Shown: positions 25,060-33,948, numbered from the stretch's first letter. The stretch is 64,000 nucleotides of DNA from an uncultured Desulfovibrio sp. (GCA_934546745.1 CAKTDV010000005.1:95148-159147); one strand, 5' to 3'. Notes: generated by a model from the letters alone, not told the origin. A program made the numbers and translations.

Positions 25060-26226
25060 ATGCTCGAAAAATTGCTTACCGGCCAGAAGCGTTACTATGC
25101 GTGGCTGCTGTTCCTGCTCGCCGTCATCGCCGTCTGCGGCGTCGCGTACCTGCAGCAGCTCCAGGAGGGCCTCTCCATCACCGGCATGAGCCGCGACGTG
25201 TCCTGGGGCCTCTATATCTCGCAGTTCACCTACCTTGTGGGTGTGGCGGCCTCCGCCGTCATGCTCGTGCTGCCCGCGTACTTCCATCACTATGTGAAGT
25301 TCAAGCGCATGATCATCTTCGGCGAATTCATGGCCATCGCGGCCGTCGTCATGTGCGCGCTCTTCATCGTGGTGGACCTGGGCCAGCCCCAGCGCATGCT
25401 GAATGTCATGCTGCACCCCACGCCCAATTCCGTCATGTTCTATGACATGATCGTGCTTGTGGGTTATCTCTGCCTCAACGCCGTCATCGGCTGGGTGACC
25501 CTTGAGGCGGAACGCCACAACGTGCAGCCGCCCAAATGGATCAAGCCCCTCATCTACCTGTCCATTCTGTGGGCCTTCTCCATCCACACCGTGACGGCCT
25601 TCCTCTATGCGGGCATCCCCGGCCGCCATTACTGGCTGACCGCCATCATGGCCGCCCGCTTCCTCTCCTCGGCCTTCTGTTCCGGTCCCGCCATCCTGCT
25701 GCTGCTGGTCTTCATCGTCCGCCGCCTTACCGGCTTCAACCCCGGCAAGGAAGCCGTCAGGACCCTGACGACCATCATCACCTACGCCATGTGCATCAAC
25801 GTGTTCTTCTACCTGCTGGAAGTCTTCACCGCCTTCTACAGCGGCATCCCCGGCCATCAGCATCCGCTGGTGTTCCTCTTTGCCGGTCATGAGGGGCACG
25901 TCAGCTGGGTGACAAGCTGGATGTGGGCCGCCGTCGTCATGGCCGCCGCGTCCCTGATCATCCTCATTCCGCCCACGTGGCGCACCGGTCCCCTGCTTCC
26001 GCTGGCGCTCGTCATGCTCGTGGCCGCCTCCTGGATTGACAAGGGTCTTGGCCTGCTCATCGGCGGTTTCACGCCCAACATGTTTGAGACCGTCACCGAC
26101 TACATGCCCACCGGCCGGGAAATCATGGTGGCGCTCGGCGTCTACGCCGTTGGCGCGCTGGTGCTTTCCCTCCTCTGGAAGATAGCCCTTGGCGTCAAGA
26201 AGGAAGTCGGGAACTTTGGCGACTAG
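25060..26226 (+). CDS. dsrP: DsrP, NrfD-like integral membrane subunit
   Basis: Quinone-interacting NrfD/PsrC-family membrane protein (388 residues, about ten helices) pairing with DsrO. Family landmarks are the WGLYISQFTYLVGVAASAVML helix, VVDLGQPQRMLNVMLHP (about residues 105-121), FSIHTVTAFLYAGIPGRHYW and IDKGLGLLIGGFTPN near the end. It completes the operon, and a strong terminator follows. Confidence 0.97.
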   Translation: MLEKLLTGQKRYYAWLLFLLAVIAVCGVAYLQQLQEGLSITGMSRDVSWGLYISQFTYLVGVAASAVMLVLPAYFHHYVKFKRMIIFGEFMAIAAVVMCALFIVVDLGQPQRMLNVMLHPTPNSVMFYDMIVLVGYLCLNAVIGWVTLEAERHNVQPPKWIKPLIYLSILWAFSIHTVTAFLYAGIPGRHYWLTAIMAARFLSSAFCSGPAILLLLVFIVRRLTGFNPGKEAVRTLTTIITYAMCINVFFYLLEVFTAFYSGIPGHQHPLVFLFAGHEGHVSWVTSWMWAAVVMAAASLIILIPPTWRTGPLLPLALVMLVAASWIDKGLGLLIGGFTPNMFETVTDYMPTGREIMVALGVYAVGALVLSLLWKIALGVKKEVGNFGD

Positions 26227-26257
26227 CCCCCGGCAGCCTGACCACATCTGAAAACTG

Positions 26258-26288
26258 AAAAACGCCCCGCTTTGCGCGGGGCGTTTTT
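26258..26288 (+). terminator. Intrinsic terminator of the dsr operon
   Basis: AAAAACGCCCCGC / GCGGGGCGTTTTT (26258-26270 and 26276-26288) with a 5-nt loop. The A/T ends let it work in both directions, serving dsrP (+) and possibly the convergent methyltransferase gene (-). Confidence 0.9.
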
Positions 26289-26391
26289 CGTTTGCCGTAC
26301 ACAACGGCAATCCCTGTTTTCCACTCCCTGTTTTCCCCCTTGGACGAAGTAGCTACAACGGGGCTCCCCCCAGGACGGGGGCGGCGTCCGC

Positions 26392-27558
26392 TCACACGGA
26401 TGATGTTTCCGCCGGGCGTCCGCTCCCGTCCGTCTCCAGGCGGACAAAGGTCAGTTCATGCCTGTTGCGGGAAAGATGCCGCAGGGAGCCGCCGGGAATG
26501 GCGGCAAAGCGGCGGGCTGTGGCGTGATCGGTTTCGGACTGGAATTTCAGCGTGCAGACGGCATTACGGCATGCGCCGGCCTCCAGCCAACGCAGCAGGA
26601 CACCCAGCAGTTTTTCAGGATAGCAGATCATGTCCGAAAAGAGCCAGTCCACGCGCCCCACGTCGCGGGGATCAAGGGCGAAGCCGCTGCCCGTGCAGTG
26701 ATTGACCCCGGGCATACGCGCTGTCCGGGGATCCAGCGGCGCCTTGTCCACACTGAAGACGCGGCACCCAAGGGACGCGAGAACCCACGTCCAGCCGCCG
26801 GGCGAAGCGCCAAGATCCACACAGAGCTCGCCGGGACGCGGACGGCGTCCCAGCAGGGTGAAGAGTTCCCAGAGTTTCAGATAGGCCCGCCCCGGCGGGT
26901 CATCCCTGTTTTCCTGAAAGGCCATTTCACCGTCGGCAAAGGCGGACGTCGTGCGCGGCGATGCCAGAAGCAGATTGTCGCTCCAGAGGGTGAACGCGCC
27001 CAGCGGGGCCGTGGGAAGGGGATCGCCAAAGGCAAGAGGACGCCCGCCCACATGGGGCAACGCCTCGCCAATGAGGGCAAGACGGCGGCGGAATCCGGGT
27101 TCCACACCCGGCGGCGGCACATGGGCGCGCCAGTTGCGTTGCAGCGCCGTCAGCTGGCGGGCGGCATCGCCAATGGAGGCGATGGGGAGCCAGCGGGGCT
27201 GGAGCCAGACGTTCTGCGCCCAGGCCGCCGCCGAGGAACCGCGCGCCAGCACCAGCCGCCCGCGCGCCCCCAGAACGCGGGGGCCCAGTTCCTCAAGCAA
27301 CGGACGCACATAGTGGCGCGCGGCCACCTGCACGCTGAAATCCTCCTCCGGCAGACGGGAAGGCTCAAAATCGGCCGGAGCGGTATCCCAGAACGGAGAT
27401 GGAGCGCGGGCCGCTACCTGATCGGCCGCGCGGGTCACGCGGGCATTGCGGCGCGCGCGGTTGCCCTGACGCTCCCGATGATCACGGCATTCCCGGTTGG
27501 CGGGCGTGTTGCGGGCCTCCCCGGTTTTCGGAGGAAAAGAGGGCCGTCGCTGTTGCAT
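26392..27558 (-). CDS. RlmM-like rRNA 2'-O-ribose methyltransferase
   Basis: Predicted SAM-dependent RNA methyltransferase of 388 residues. The Rossmann motif I is CVDLGASPGGWTWVLA (about residue 255), followed by VFSVDKAPLDP. DWLFSDMICYPEK (motif IV region) and LKFQSETDHA near the end fit the FtsJ/RlmM fold (K-D-K-E type residues). E. coli RlmM modifies C2498 of 23S rRNA. The N-terminal region is poorly conserved and Arg-rich. The ATG at 27558 has AAAAGGA with the 3' half of the recurrent leader (AAAGGAATTTCTGATG); the longer reading is rejected. Confidence 0.75.
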   Translation of the reverse strand: MQQRRPSFPPKTGEARNTPANRECRDHRERQGNRARRNARVTRAADQVAARAPSPFWDTAPADFEPSRLPEEDFSVQVAARHYVRPLLEELGPRVLGARGRLVLARGSSAAAWAQNVWLQPRWLPIASIGDAARQLTALQRNWRAHVPPPGVEPGFRRRLALIGEALPHVGGRPLAFGDPLPTAPLGAFTLWSDNLLLASPRTTSAFADGEMAFQENRDDPPGRAYLKLWELFTLLGRRPRPGELCVDLGASPGGWTWVLASLGCRVFSVDKAPLDPRTARMPGVNHCTGSGFALDPRDVGRVDWLFSDMICYPEKLLGVLLRWLEAGACRNAVCTLKFQSETDHATARRFAAIPGGSLRHLSRNRHELTFVRLETDGSGRPAETSSV

Positions 27559-27588
27559 CAGAAATTCCTTTTCTCGCCGCGGAAAGAG

Positions 27589-27632
27589 AGTCCGCCTCCG
27601 GCCACGCGACAGACGGCGGCCGAAGGCGGACT
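27589..27632 (-). terminator. Hairpin after the fliD-fliS-unknown gene block
   Basis: Fifteen-base inverted repeat with one mismatch (27589-27603 with 27618-27632) between the 122-residue gene and the methyltransferase gene, both on the minus strand. There is little T-tract; likely a terminator or processing hairpin. Confidence 0.45.
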
Positions 27633-27688
27633 GCAGCAATGCTTACGGACAAAGTCTGCGATTCACCGTTCTCAAGGGTGAAACCGCC

Positions 27689-28057
27689 CTATGCCGACGT
27701 ATCCAGCGACGTTCCCTTTTTGTTGGAATTGTAGACGAGTCCGTCATCCCCGAAAAGCATATCGTAGGACAGATCGTCGGTGGTGAGGATCTTCTTTTCC
27801 CCGGCGGGCGCCTCCGGCTCCACCGTCGCATTGATGCGGAAGCGGGGAACCGGCTTGCGTTCCTTCACCTCGCTGTTCTTGGCGTTCAGGAAATCAAGAT
27901 CCTTTCTGCCTGTCGACTGGCTGGACCCGTCCTCCTTGTCGGCATAGAGGCTCTTGAAATCCGAACGGGTGGAGGCAAGCCATTTGTTGTCGAACTGATT
28001 GGTCTTTTCAGACAGGAAACTGCCGCTGCAAAGCGTAAACGTGAGGTCGCTGCCCAT
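27689..28057 (-). CDS. Conserved-context protein of unknown function in flagellar block
   Basis: A 122-residue hydrophilic protein, not recognised. It is rich in Asp, Lys and Ser, with no signal peptide or membrane segment. Notable stretches are RSDFKSLYADKEDGSSQ in the middle and LSYDMLFGDDGLVYNSN near the C-terminus. It starts 86 bp after fliS on the same strand with a strong AAGGAGG site, so it is probably expressed with fliD-fliS. A flagellar or chaperone-related role is only an inference from position. Confidence 0.75.
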   Translation of the reverse strand: MGSDLTFTLCSGSFLSEKTNQFDNKWLASTRSDFKSLYADKEDGSSQSTGRKDLDFLNAKNSEVKERKPVPRFRINATVEPEAPAGEKKILTTDDLSYDMLFGDDGLVYNSNKKGTSLDTSA

Positions 28058-28143
28058 AGGGACGCCTCCTTGCTATGCCGCTGTCCCCCGCGTCCCCTAC
28101 GGGACGGAGGGCGGCGGCGCTGTGGTGACAGGGAAAAAATGTC

Positions 28144-28800
28144 CTACGATCCCTTGCCATAGGCGCTGGCCACGCGGCGCATCTGGGAACTGGCGCCCCG
28201 CGTCGCGGGAGCGGCGGTCTGCGCCGTGACGGGAGCGGCGGCCGGATCCGCAACGGACACCTGCGGATTGGCAAAGGCGCTGGCGCTCTTGCCGTAGGCC
28301 ATGCTCGCCTGCGCCCTGCTGGCGGCCGCGGGCGCGGTTGCGGCGGCGGGGGTCGCCAGAGGCGCGCGACGGAAGGCGGCGGCCTCCGGCGGGCGGTTCC
28401 GCTCAATCTGCGCGACAGCCTCCCTGGCCTCGGGCGTATCGATAATCTGGGCATAGGCGCTGCGCAACCCGGAAAGAATGTCGCACACGCTGTCAAGGCG
28501 CTCCACATTCATCTTGAGGTTGGCGTCCAGCAGACGCGCCATGCACAGAAAATAAAGGTTGTTCAGATTCGTGGCAAGCTCGCCGCCCTTTTCCATGTTG
28601 AGGGAACTGGACAGCTCGCCAATGATGTCCAGCGCCTTGGAAATGTAGAGTCCTTTTGCGCCATAGTCCTTGGCCAGCATTTTTTCCCGGGCCAGCTGCA
28701 GACTCCGGAGCGCGCCGTCGTACAGCAGCAGCAGCAACTGCCCCTGATCCGTGGTGCCGACCTTGGCTTGAATATAGGCCTGCGCCGCTTTGTTGTTCAT
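28144..28800 (-). CDS. fliS: Flagellar export chaperone FliS, with Ala-rich tail
   Basis: Cytoplasmic chaperone that binds the flagellin C-terminus and prevents premature polymerisation. Residues 1-130 match FliS: AAQAYIQAKVGTTDQGQLLLLLYDGALRSL, then LNMEKGGELATNLNNLYFLCMARLL and a final long helix. At 218 residues it is far longer than typical FliS (about 125-150) owing to an Ala/Pro/Arg-rich disordered tail of about 85 residues. The ATG at 28800 is chosen over the preceding TTG because AAAAGGA is spaced 7 nt. Preceded by leader copy L4. Confidence 0.93.
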   Translation of the reverse strand: MNNKAAQAYIQAKVGTTDQGQLLLLLYDGALRSLQLAREKMLAKDYGAKGLYISKALDIIGELSSSLNMEKGGELATNLNNLYFLCMARLLDANLKMNVERLDSVCDILSGLRSAYAQIIDTPEAREAVAQIERNRPPEAAAFRRAPLATPAAATAPAAASRAQASMAYGKSASAFANPQVSVADPAAAPVTAQTAAPATRGASSQMRRVASAYGKGS

Positions 28801-28860
28801 CAAAACATCCTTTTAGGGTTTGAAAACCTTCCCCTTCCAGAGAGAAAGGCGTTGCAAGGT
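28798..28860 (-). promoter_or_regulatory. Recurrent structured 5' leader, copy L4 (before fliS)
   Basis: Minus-strand CTCTGGAAGGGGAAGG, then GGTTTTCAAACC, then CTAAAAGGATGTTTTGATG ending at the fliS start. It aligns with copies L1 and L5 (GGTTTCAAACC is shared with L5). AAAAGGATGTTTTG is close to the CsrA-type ARGGAUGU core. Confidence 0.55.
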
Positions 28861-28865
28861 CTGCG

Positions 28866-28940
28866 AAAAAACCGAAGGGAGGCGCGCCCCTCGCCGCCGA
28901 TCCACATCAAACGACGAAGCGGCGAAGGCGGGGACGCGCC
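28866..28940 (-). terminator. Candidate terminator after fliD
   Basis: Long GC-rich inverted repeat (GGCGCG..CCCC..CGCCG with its complement, about 28881-28899 and 28919-28940) followed on the minus strand by TTTTTT at 28866-28871. It lies between fliD and fliS and may partly separate their expression. Confidence 0.5.
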
Positions 28941-28950
28941 AGCGAAAAGA

Positions 28951-31900
28951 CTAGCTGTTGCCGCTCAGCTGCTTAATCTGGCTTTCCAGCTGCGTCTGCG
29001 TGTTGGAATAATTGGAAAGCAGCGTCTGCAGGCGGGCGAACTTGCTCTTCTGGTGCTGTTCCCACGTGGAAAGGCGCGTCTGCTCCCTGGTGATTTTGGC
29101 GTCGATGCTGTTCATGATGCTCTGATAGTTGGCCTGGAGGATCTTCAGGCCGCCGTTCTGGGACTTGAGGGCGATGGCGTCGTTGTTGAGGCTGTCGCCG
29201 GTGTCCACGTAGGTCAGCTCGGCCTTCATGAACTGATCGACCGTGTCGATGAAGCCGGTCTTGATGCGCAGGGTCCCCCCCTCGTGCTTTCCGACGGACA
29301 GGTCGTCAATATAGATGGCCGCGCCCTTGGCATCGCCGCTTCCCACGGAAAAATAGTTGCTCCCCATGCTGGAGTCGTTGGTGGCCCGTTCGCCGCCGAT
29401 GAACACGTCGGTGATGTTGCCGTTGGCATCTACGGTATAGGTGACATCGTAGCTTCCGGACTTGGTGATGCCCTCAATGCTGCTGGCGTAGCGGAATTCC
29501 GACGTGTCGGAGGAACCCCGTGTGGACGGCCCGCAGAAGAAGTCAATGACGGAGTCCAGATGCTCGGAGAGCATCTTGGTGTAGTTCTCCTGATCCATGG
29601 TGGTCAGGCCGGTGATGGCCGAGGGCGCGCCGATCATGAGCAGACCGTAGTTATCGCTGGTTTGATCCGAGCAGACCTTGATGCCCAGGTTCGCCAGGTT
29701 GGCCACGAAATCGCCGGACAGCAGATCATCGGCGCTGGTCATATTCTTGTAACCGGCGGGGACGCCGGTCAGCACCGACGTGAAGCGCGAGTCAAAGAGC
29801 TGCACCCCGTAGTTGCCCTGCAGAATGCCGCCCTTCTGGCTGGTCAGCTGCGACATGCTGTAGTTGCTTTCGGTCTTCTTGTCCGGGTCGTTGGTGGTGG
29901 TTTCGGCGTTTTCGTCGAACTTGGTGAAGGTGATGACCGTGGACAGCACCGTGTTGACCGTATCAAGAAACTTCTGGATGCTTTCCTGCACGGAATTCAC
30001 GTCCGTGGCGACGGAGAGCCGCGCCTCCCCCACCTCGTGCAGGTTGAAGGTCAGCCCCTCAATGACGCCGGAAATCTTGTTGCTGTCGGACTCCAGATCC
30101 ATGGGCCAGTTGTCCACGGTGTAGATGGCGTTGGAGGCCTTCTGTATGCTCCAGTTGTCGGACTGTGTCACCTGCCCCGCGACGCCCGGCCCGGACAGCG
30201 TGCCGTTATGGACCCGCAGCGTGTACTTCGTGGCGGCATCGAGGGTCGCGCTCCCGCTGGCCACGTCCGCGCCCGAAATGACCTTTTCCTGACCGTCGGC
30301 ACCCGTGTGTACCAGCTCCGCCGTCACGCCCTTGTTGTGCAGTTCCGTGACCACATCCTTCAGGGAGGATCCACTGGCAAGGGTGAACTTCTTCCCCGTG
30401 CCGTTGTTGTCCCGGTAGGTGTACTCCAGATCCGGCGCCTTCTCCAGGGTGGCCTTGCCCGGGTCGGCCGCGCTTCCTACGGCGATGTCGCTGAAGACGA
30501 TGCTGTTGGAGCAGGTGAGTTCCTTCGTGTAGCCGGTTCCCGGATCATTGCCCGCGATGAGGCTGACGCTCCGAATGCCCGAACCGATCAGCTTGGTGGG
30601 ATCCGCGGCATCCGCCGTGAAGCCCTGCTTCTTCAGCTCGTCCAGCAAATCCTGATGGGTCGCGTCGCCCTTCAGTGTGAAGACCGAGGAGGAGCCGTCC
30701 TCCCGGACGATCATGTATTCTTTTTTCAGCGCGGGATCGGAATCGGAAATGGCCTTGTCCAGCTTGCTCTGCGTAAAGCTGATGGTCATCTCATAGTTCG
30801 AGCCCACGGTCGCCAGCTGCTTGTACAAGCTGTCAGCGGCGGGCAGCTTTTCCGGCTCGGGGGTGAACTTGAATTCGGCGGGCAGGACACCGCTGCCGCT
30901 GGTCACCGTGGGGGTGACGCTTTCCACGCCGTTGAGCTGGAGGTAGTAGCTGCTGCCCTCCATCTTCATGCTGGAACTGTTGCCCGTGGCGGCGGCGATC
31001 TTCTTGATGAAGTCGGAACGCTTGTCCCCCCCGCTCATGGTGATGGTGCGCGTCGAGCCGTCCTTCATCTTGATTGCAAAGGAAATGGTCGATGTGTCGC
31101 CGTCGGCGATCATGTACCCGCTGTTGACGGCGTTGCTATCGCCCGCCTCCACGCGCACATAGGCTGCCTGATACTGCTTGTCCTTGTCCGTATTGGAAGC
31201 GTCGCGCCGGATGACGGCCTGCACGTTCTTGAACTTGACATCGCCGGTGGCCGAATCGATTTCCGCCGTTCCCGTGCCGACGAGGGCGTTGACCTGATCC
31301 ACAAAGGCCTGCAGCGTGCTGTCGCCGTCCATGGTGATGGTCTTGCTCTTGCCGTCCCGCAGCACGAAGTCATAGGCGATGCGGGAGGGATCAGTGAACT
31401 TGGCGTCGCCGTTGATGGCGTCGTTGCTTTCCCAGATGGATTTGATGCCGGAGTCGTCAAAGCCCCGCAGCTTGCTGCTCTGGATCACAAGGCTGTTGGC
31501 CGCGCCCGTCTCCTTGCCCGCAATCTGGAAATAATAGCCGCCGCTGGTCTGGATGAGGCTGGCCTTGATGCCGGGATTGTCCTTGCTGTTGTTCACCAGG
31601 TTGATGAACGAATCCAGCGTGGTCTTTTTCGGCACCTTGACGGTGTAATCCTTGCCCGCATAGGTGTAGGTAAAGTCGATGTCCTGATCGGTGGCATTGA
31701 TGATGTCGGTCTTTTCCGTGAACTTGTGGCCGGTATTGGCCCAGACGGCGTTGTTGGCCAGCTGCTTGACGGTGATCGTATGCTGCGCGTCCACGGCGTC
31801 CGCCGTGGCCGTGCCGGTGACGACATCGCTCTTGGTGCTGGACACCGTCTTGGACACAAAGCTGTTGCGGTTCTTGAGGCTGCTCAGCTCCGTCCGGGCG

Positions 31901-32085
31901 GCGGTCACGGAATCAAGAATCTTGGTAAAGCCCTGATAGCGGATATTCCAGTCGCTCTTCCATGCCTCCAGCCGCGTGAGGTTCATGGACTCAATCTGCT
32001 TCAACTGCTCGAGCGTCTGCGCCCAGTCGTTACCCGTACCGTCCAGGCCGGAAAAATAGATGGAACCGGAAATACTTGTTGCCAT
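28951..32085 (-). CDS. fliD: Very large flagellar hook-associated protein 2 (filament cap)
   Basis: Extracellular filament cap that guides flagellin insertion. At 1044 residues it is much larger than usual FliD (about 450-700). FliD_N is at about residues 12-110 (GTGNDWAQTLEQLKQIESMNL...). The FliD_C coiled region is near the end (IDAKITREQTRLSTWEQ...SNYSNTQTQLESQIKQL). Between them are about five degenerate repeats (approximately 137-200, 237-292, 333-390, 456-510, 552-605). Each has a beta strand with D/G-turn, then TITM or FTL, D/G-S/T-T/SL and an amphipathic helix. These are probably surface domains. The ATG at 32085 follows GGAG by about 8 nt; a sigma-54-type promoter lies upstream. Confidence 0.92.
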   Translation of the reverse strand: MATSISGSIYFSGLDGTGNDWAQTLEQLKQIESMNLTRLEAWKSDWNIRYQGFTKILDSVTAARTELSSLKNRNSFVSKTVSSTKSDVVTGTATADAVDAQHTITVKQLANNAVWANTGHKFTEKTDIINATDQDIDFTYTYAGKDYTVKVPKKTTLDSFINLVNNSKDNPGIKASLIQTSGGYYFQIAGKETGAANSLVIQSSKLRGFDDSGIKSIWESNDAINGDAKFTDPSRIAYDFVLRDGKSKTITMDGDSTLQAFVDQVNALVGTGTAEIDSATGDVKFKNVQAVIRRDASNTDKDKQYQAAYVRVEAGDSNAVNSGYMIADGDTSTISFAIKMKDGSTRTITMSGGDKRSDFIKKIAAATGNSSSMKMEGSSYYLQLNGVESVTPTVTSGSGVLPAEFKFTPEPEKLPAADSLYKQLATVGSNYEMTISFTQSKLDKAISDSDPALKKEYMIVREDGSSSVFTLKGDATHQDLLDELKKQGFTADAADPTKLIGSGIRSVSLIAGNDPGTGYTKELTCSNSIVFSDIAVGSAADPGKATLEKAPDLEYTYRDNNGTGKKFTLASGSSLKDVVTELHNKGVTAELVHTGADGQEKVISGADVASGSATLDAATKYTLRVHNGTLSGPGVAGQVTQSDNWSIQKASNAIYTVDNWPMDLESDSNKISGVIEGLTFNLHEVGEARLSVATDVNSVQESIQKFLDTVNTVLSTVITFTKFDENAETTTNDPDKKTESNYSMSQLTSQKGGILQGNYGVQLFDSRFTSVLTGVPAGYKNMTSADDLLSGDFVANLANLGIKVCSDQTSDNYGLLMIGAPSAITGLTTMDQENYTKMLSEHLDSVIDFFCGPSTRGSSDTSEFRYASSIEGITKSGSYDVTYTVDANGNITDVFIGGERATNDSSMGSNYFSVGSGDAKGAAIYIDDLSVGKHEGGTLRIKTGFIDTVDQFMKAELTYVDTGDSLNNDAIALKSQNGGLKILQANYQSIMNSIDAKITREQTRLSTWEQHQKSKFARLQTLLSNYSNTQTQLESQIKQLSGNS

Positions 32086-32161
32086 ACCGTCGTCTCCTCG
32101 GTGCGCGTCATTGCCGGGCGGGATCAGGGCCGCCCGTGCCGTGTGCAATTTTTTCCATAAA

Positions 32162-32178
32162 TGCAAAAAGCATACCAA
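32162..32178 (-). promoter_or_regulatory. Sigma-54-type promoter for fliD
   Basis: Minus-strand TTGGTATGCTTTTTGCA: GG and GC separated by exactly 10 nt, matching the -24/-12 consensus. It lies 77 bp before the fliD start. Sigma-54 control of hook and filament genes is well established in polar flagellates. Confidence 0.6.
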
Positions 32179-32320
32179 GAAAAAATTTCCGCCCCGCCGC
32201 CCCGGCTTCGCCGCCAGAACGGGGGCGCGACACGCCCTTTACCCTGCGTTTCTTAACGGTTACATCAGAAGAAAGTTTAGATCCCGAACGCCGCCAGAGC
32301 CGTAACAATCGGAAAAAGCT

Positions 32321-32863
32321 ATGGAAATCCTTCTCTACCAGCCAGAGATCCCCCCCAATACGGGAAATATCGCGCGCCTGTGCGCCATGACCGGCGTCCG
32401 TCTGCATCTCATCGAACCCCTGGGTTTCAAACTGGAGGATCGCTATCTCAAACGGGCTGGCCTTGATTACTGGCCACAGGTCGATCTTGCCGTCTGGCCC
32501 CACATGCGGGCATGGTTTGCCGCCGCCACCGCCGCCCGCAACGGACAGCCGCCGCGCTGTGTCATGACCTCAGCCAAGGGGGGCGCGGCGCTGCACCGCT
32601 TCCCTTTTGAGGCGGATGACTGCCTCGTGTTCGGCCCGGAAACGCGCGGCCTGCCGGAGGATGTCCTGAACCTCTCGCCGTGGCGGGTGCGCATTCCCAT
32701 GCTGGCGGGACGGGGGCGCTGTCTCAACCTCTCCACCTCGGCGGGCATTGTGCTCTACGCCGCGCTGGCGCGCTGCGGCATTCTGGACGGGCCGGAATGG
32801 CAGGTTTCGGCCGCGACTTCCGGGACGGCGCGGGGGCCCGCCCCAGGAGGGGACGCCTCATGA
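32321..32863 (+). CDS. trmL: tRNA (cytidine/uridine-34-2'-O)-methyltransferase
   Basis: SPOUT-class methyltransferase (180 residues) modifying the wobble base of leucine tRNAs. Motifs are LYQPEIPPNTGNIARLCAMTG at the N-terminus, LIEPLGFKLEDRYLKRAGLDYW, LVFGPETRGLP (SAM-binding knot) and IPMLAGRGRCLNLSTSAGIVLYAAL. The expected R-S-LN motif appears as R-CLNLS. A Gly/Ala/Pro tail extends the usual 155-160 residues. Its stop overlaps the cbiB start (ATGA). Confidence 0.93.
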   Translation: MEILLYQPEIPPNTGNIARLCAMTGVRLHLIEPLGFKLEDRYLKRAGLDYWPQVDLAVWPHMRAWFAAATAARNGQPPRCVMTSAKGGAALHRFPFEADDCLVFGPETRGLPEDVLNLSPWRVRIPMLAGRGRCLNLSTSAGIVLYAALARCGILDGPEWQVSAATSGTARGPAPGGDAS

Positions 32864-33948
32864 CGGCGTGGTGGGCAACGCTCTTCCCCTTCAGCGTCTG
32901 GGAATGCTGGTGGCTTGCCCCGGCGGCGCTGGCGCTGGATCTGCTGCTGGGCGATCCGGCGCTGCCGTGGCGGCATCCCGTCTGTCTCGTGGGCGGCCTG
33001 CTGCACCGCATGGAAGCCCCGGCACGGCGTCTTGCCCGCGCCCTGCCGCTCACGCCGTCCACGGCGCAGCGGCTGGCGGGGGCGCTGGCCGTGCTGATCC
33101 TCGTCCTCGTCACAGGGGCCGCCGTGGGCCTGTCGCTGGCCGTTGCCGCGTTCCCGCCCGGCGGCTGGGCACAGGGCCTGACAGCCCTCTACTGGGCGTG
33201 GGCCGGGCTGGCTCTGGGCTGTCTTCTGCGCACCGGCGCGGAAGTCCAGCGCCGTGTGGGCGCCTTTCCCCTGGACGGGGCCAGATCCGCGCTGTCCTGG
33301 CTTGTCAGCCGGGACACGTCCGCCATGAACCGTCCCCTGCTGCGCAAGACCCTCGCCGATACGCTGTCCGAAAACTTCACGGACGCCGGCATAGCCCCCC
33401 TGTTCTGGCTGCTCGTGGGCGGCCCTGTGGCGCTCTGGTGCTACAAGGCAGTCAGCACGACGGATTCCATGTGGGGCTATCTGACGCCCCGCTGGCGTTA
33501 TCTCGGCTGGGCCGGGGCACGCGGCGACGATCTGCTGGCCTTTCTGCCCGCTCGCCTGGGAGCCCTGCTGCTCTGGCTGACCGACGGATGCGCCCGCGCG
33601 GCTGTCCGCCGCCTGCCCTCATGGGCCGCGCTCCTGCGCCCCTGGGACGGACGCTGGCCCGGTCTGGCGCGTCTCCGACGGGATGCGGCGGGTATGCCCA
33701 GCCCCAATTCCGGCTGGAGCATGGCGGCCTGCGCCTGGCTGTGCCGGGCGCGGCAGGGCGGGCCTTCCGTCTATTTTGGCGAACTCGTTCACAAGGAATG
33801 GCTGGGGCCGCCGGAAAAGGAGGCCGCCCCCTGGGACGATGCCCGCCTCGACGCGCTGCGCGGCCTCCTGCTGCGTGGCATGGCGGTGGGCGGCGGCACC
33901 CTCTGGGGCGCGGCCCTGCTGACGCGCGGCCTTGCCCGCCTTCTTTAG
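32860..33948 (+). CDS. cbiB: Adenosylcobinamide-phosphate synthase
   Basis: Membrane enzyme of cobalamin synthesis attaching aminopropanol phosphate to cobyric acid (CbiB/CobD). The 362-residue protein has about five hydrophobic segments and the family blocks LDLLLGDPALPWRHPV (about residues 25-40), LVSRDTSAMNR, LADTLSENFTDAGIAPLFW, ALWCYKAVSTTDSMWGY and the AGMPSPNSGWSMAA motif. The ATG at 32860 overlaps the trmL stop with AGGAGG just upstream. A longer upstream frame is a shadow of trmL. Confidence 0.94.
   Translation: MTAWWATLFPFSVWECWWLAPAALALDLLLGDPALPWRHPVCLVGGLLHRMEAPARRLARALPLTPSTAQRLAGALAVLILVLVTGAAVGLSLAVAAFPPGGWAQGLTALYWAWAGLALGCLLRTGAEVQRRVGAFPLDGARSALSWLVSRDTSAMNRPLLRKTLADTLSENFTDAGIAPLFWLLVGGPVALWCYKAVSTTDSMWGYLTPRWRYLGWAGARGDDLLAFLPARLGALLLWLTDGCARAAVRRLPSWAALLRPWDGRWPGLARLRRDAAGMPSPNSGWSMAACAWLCRARQGGPSVYFGELVHKEWLGPPEKEAAPWDDARLDALRGLLLRGMAVGGGTLWGAALLTRGLARLL

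Noticed and set aside
28768..32160. Very long plus-strand open frame opposite fliD
   Set aside because: It mirrors the fliD codon pattern in high-GC DNA, has no ribosome site and no recognisable domain; fliD on the minus strand is clearly real.
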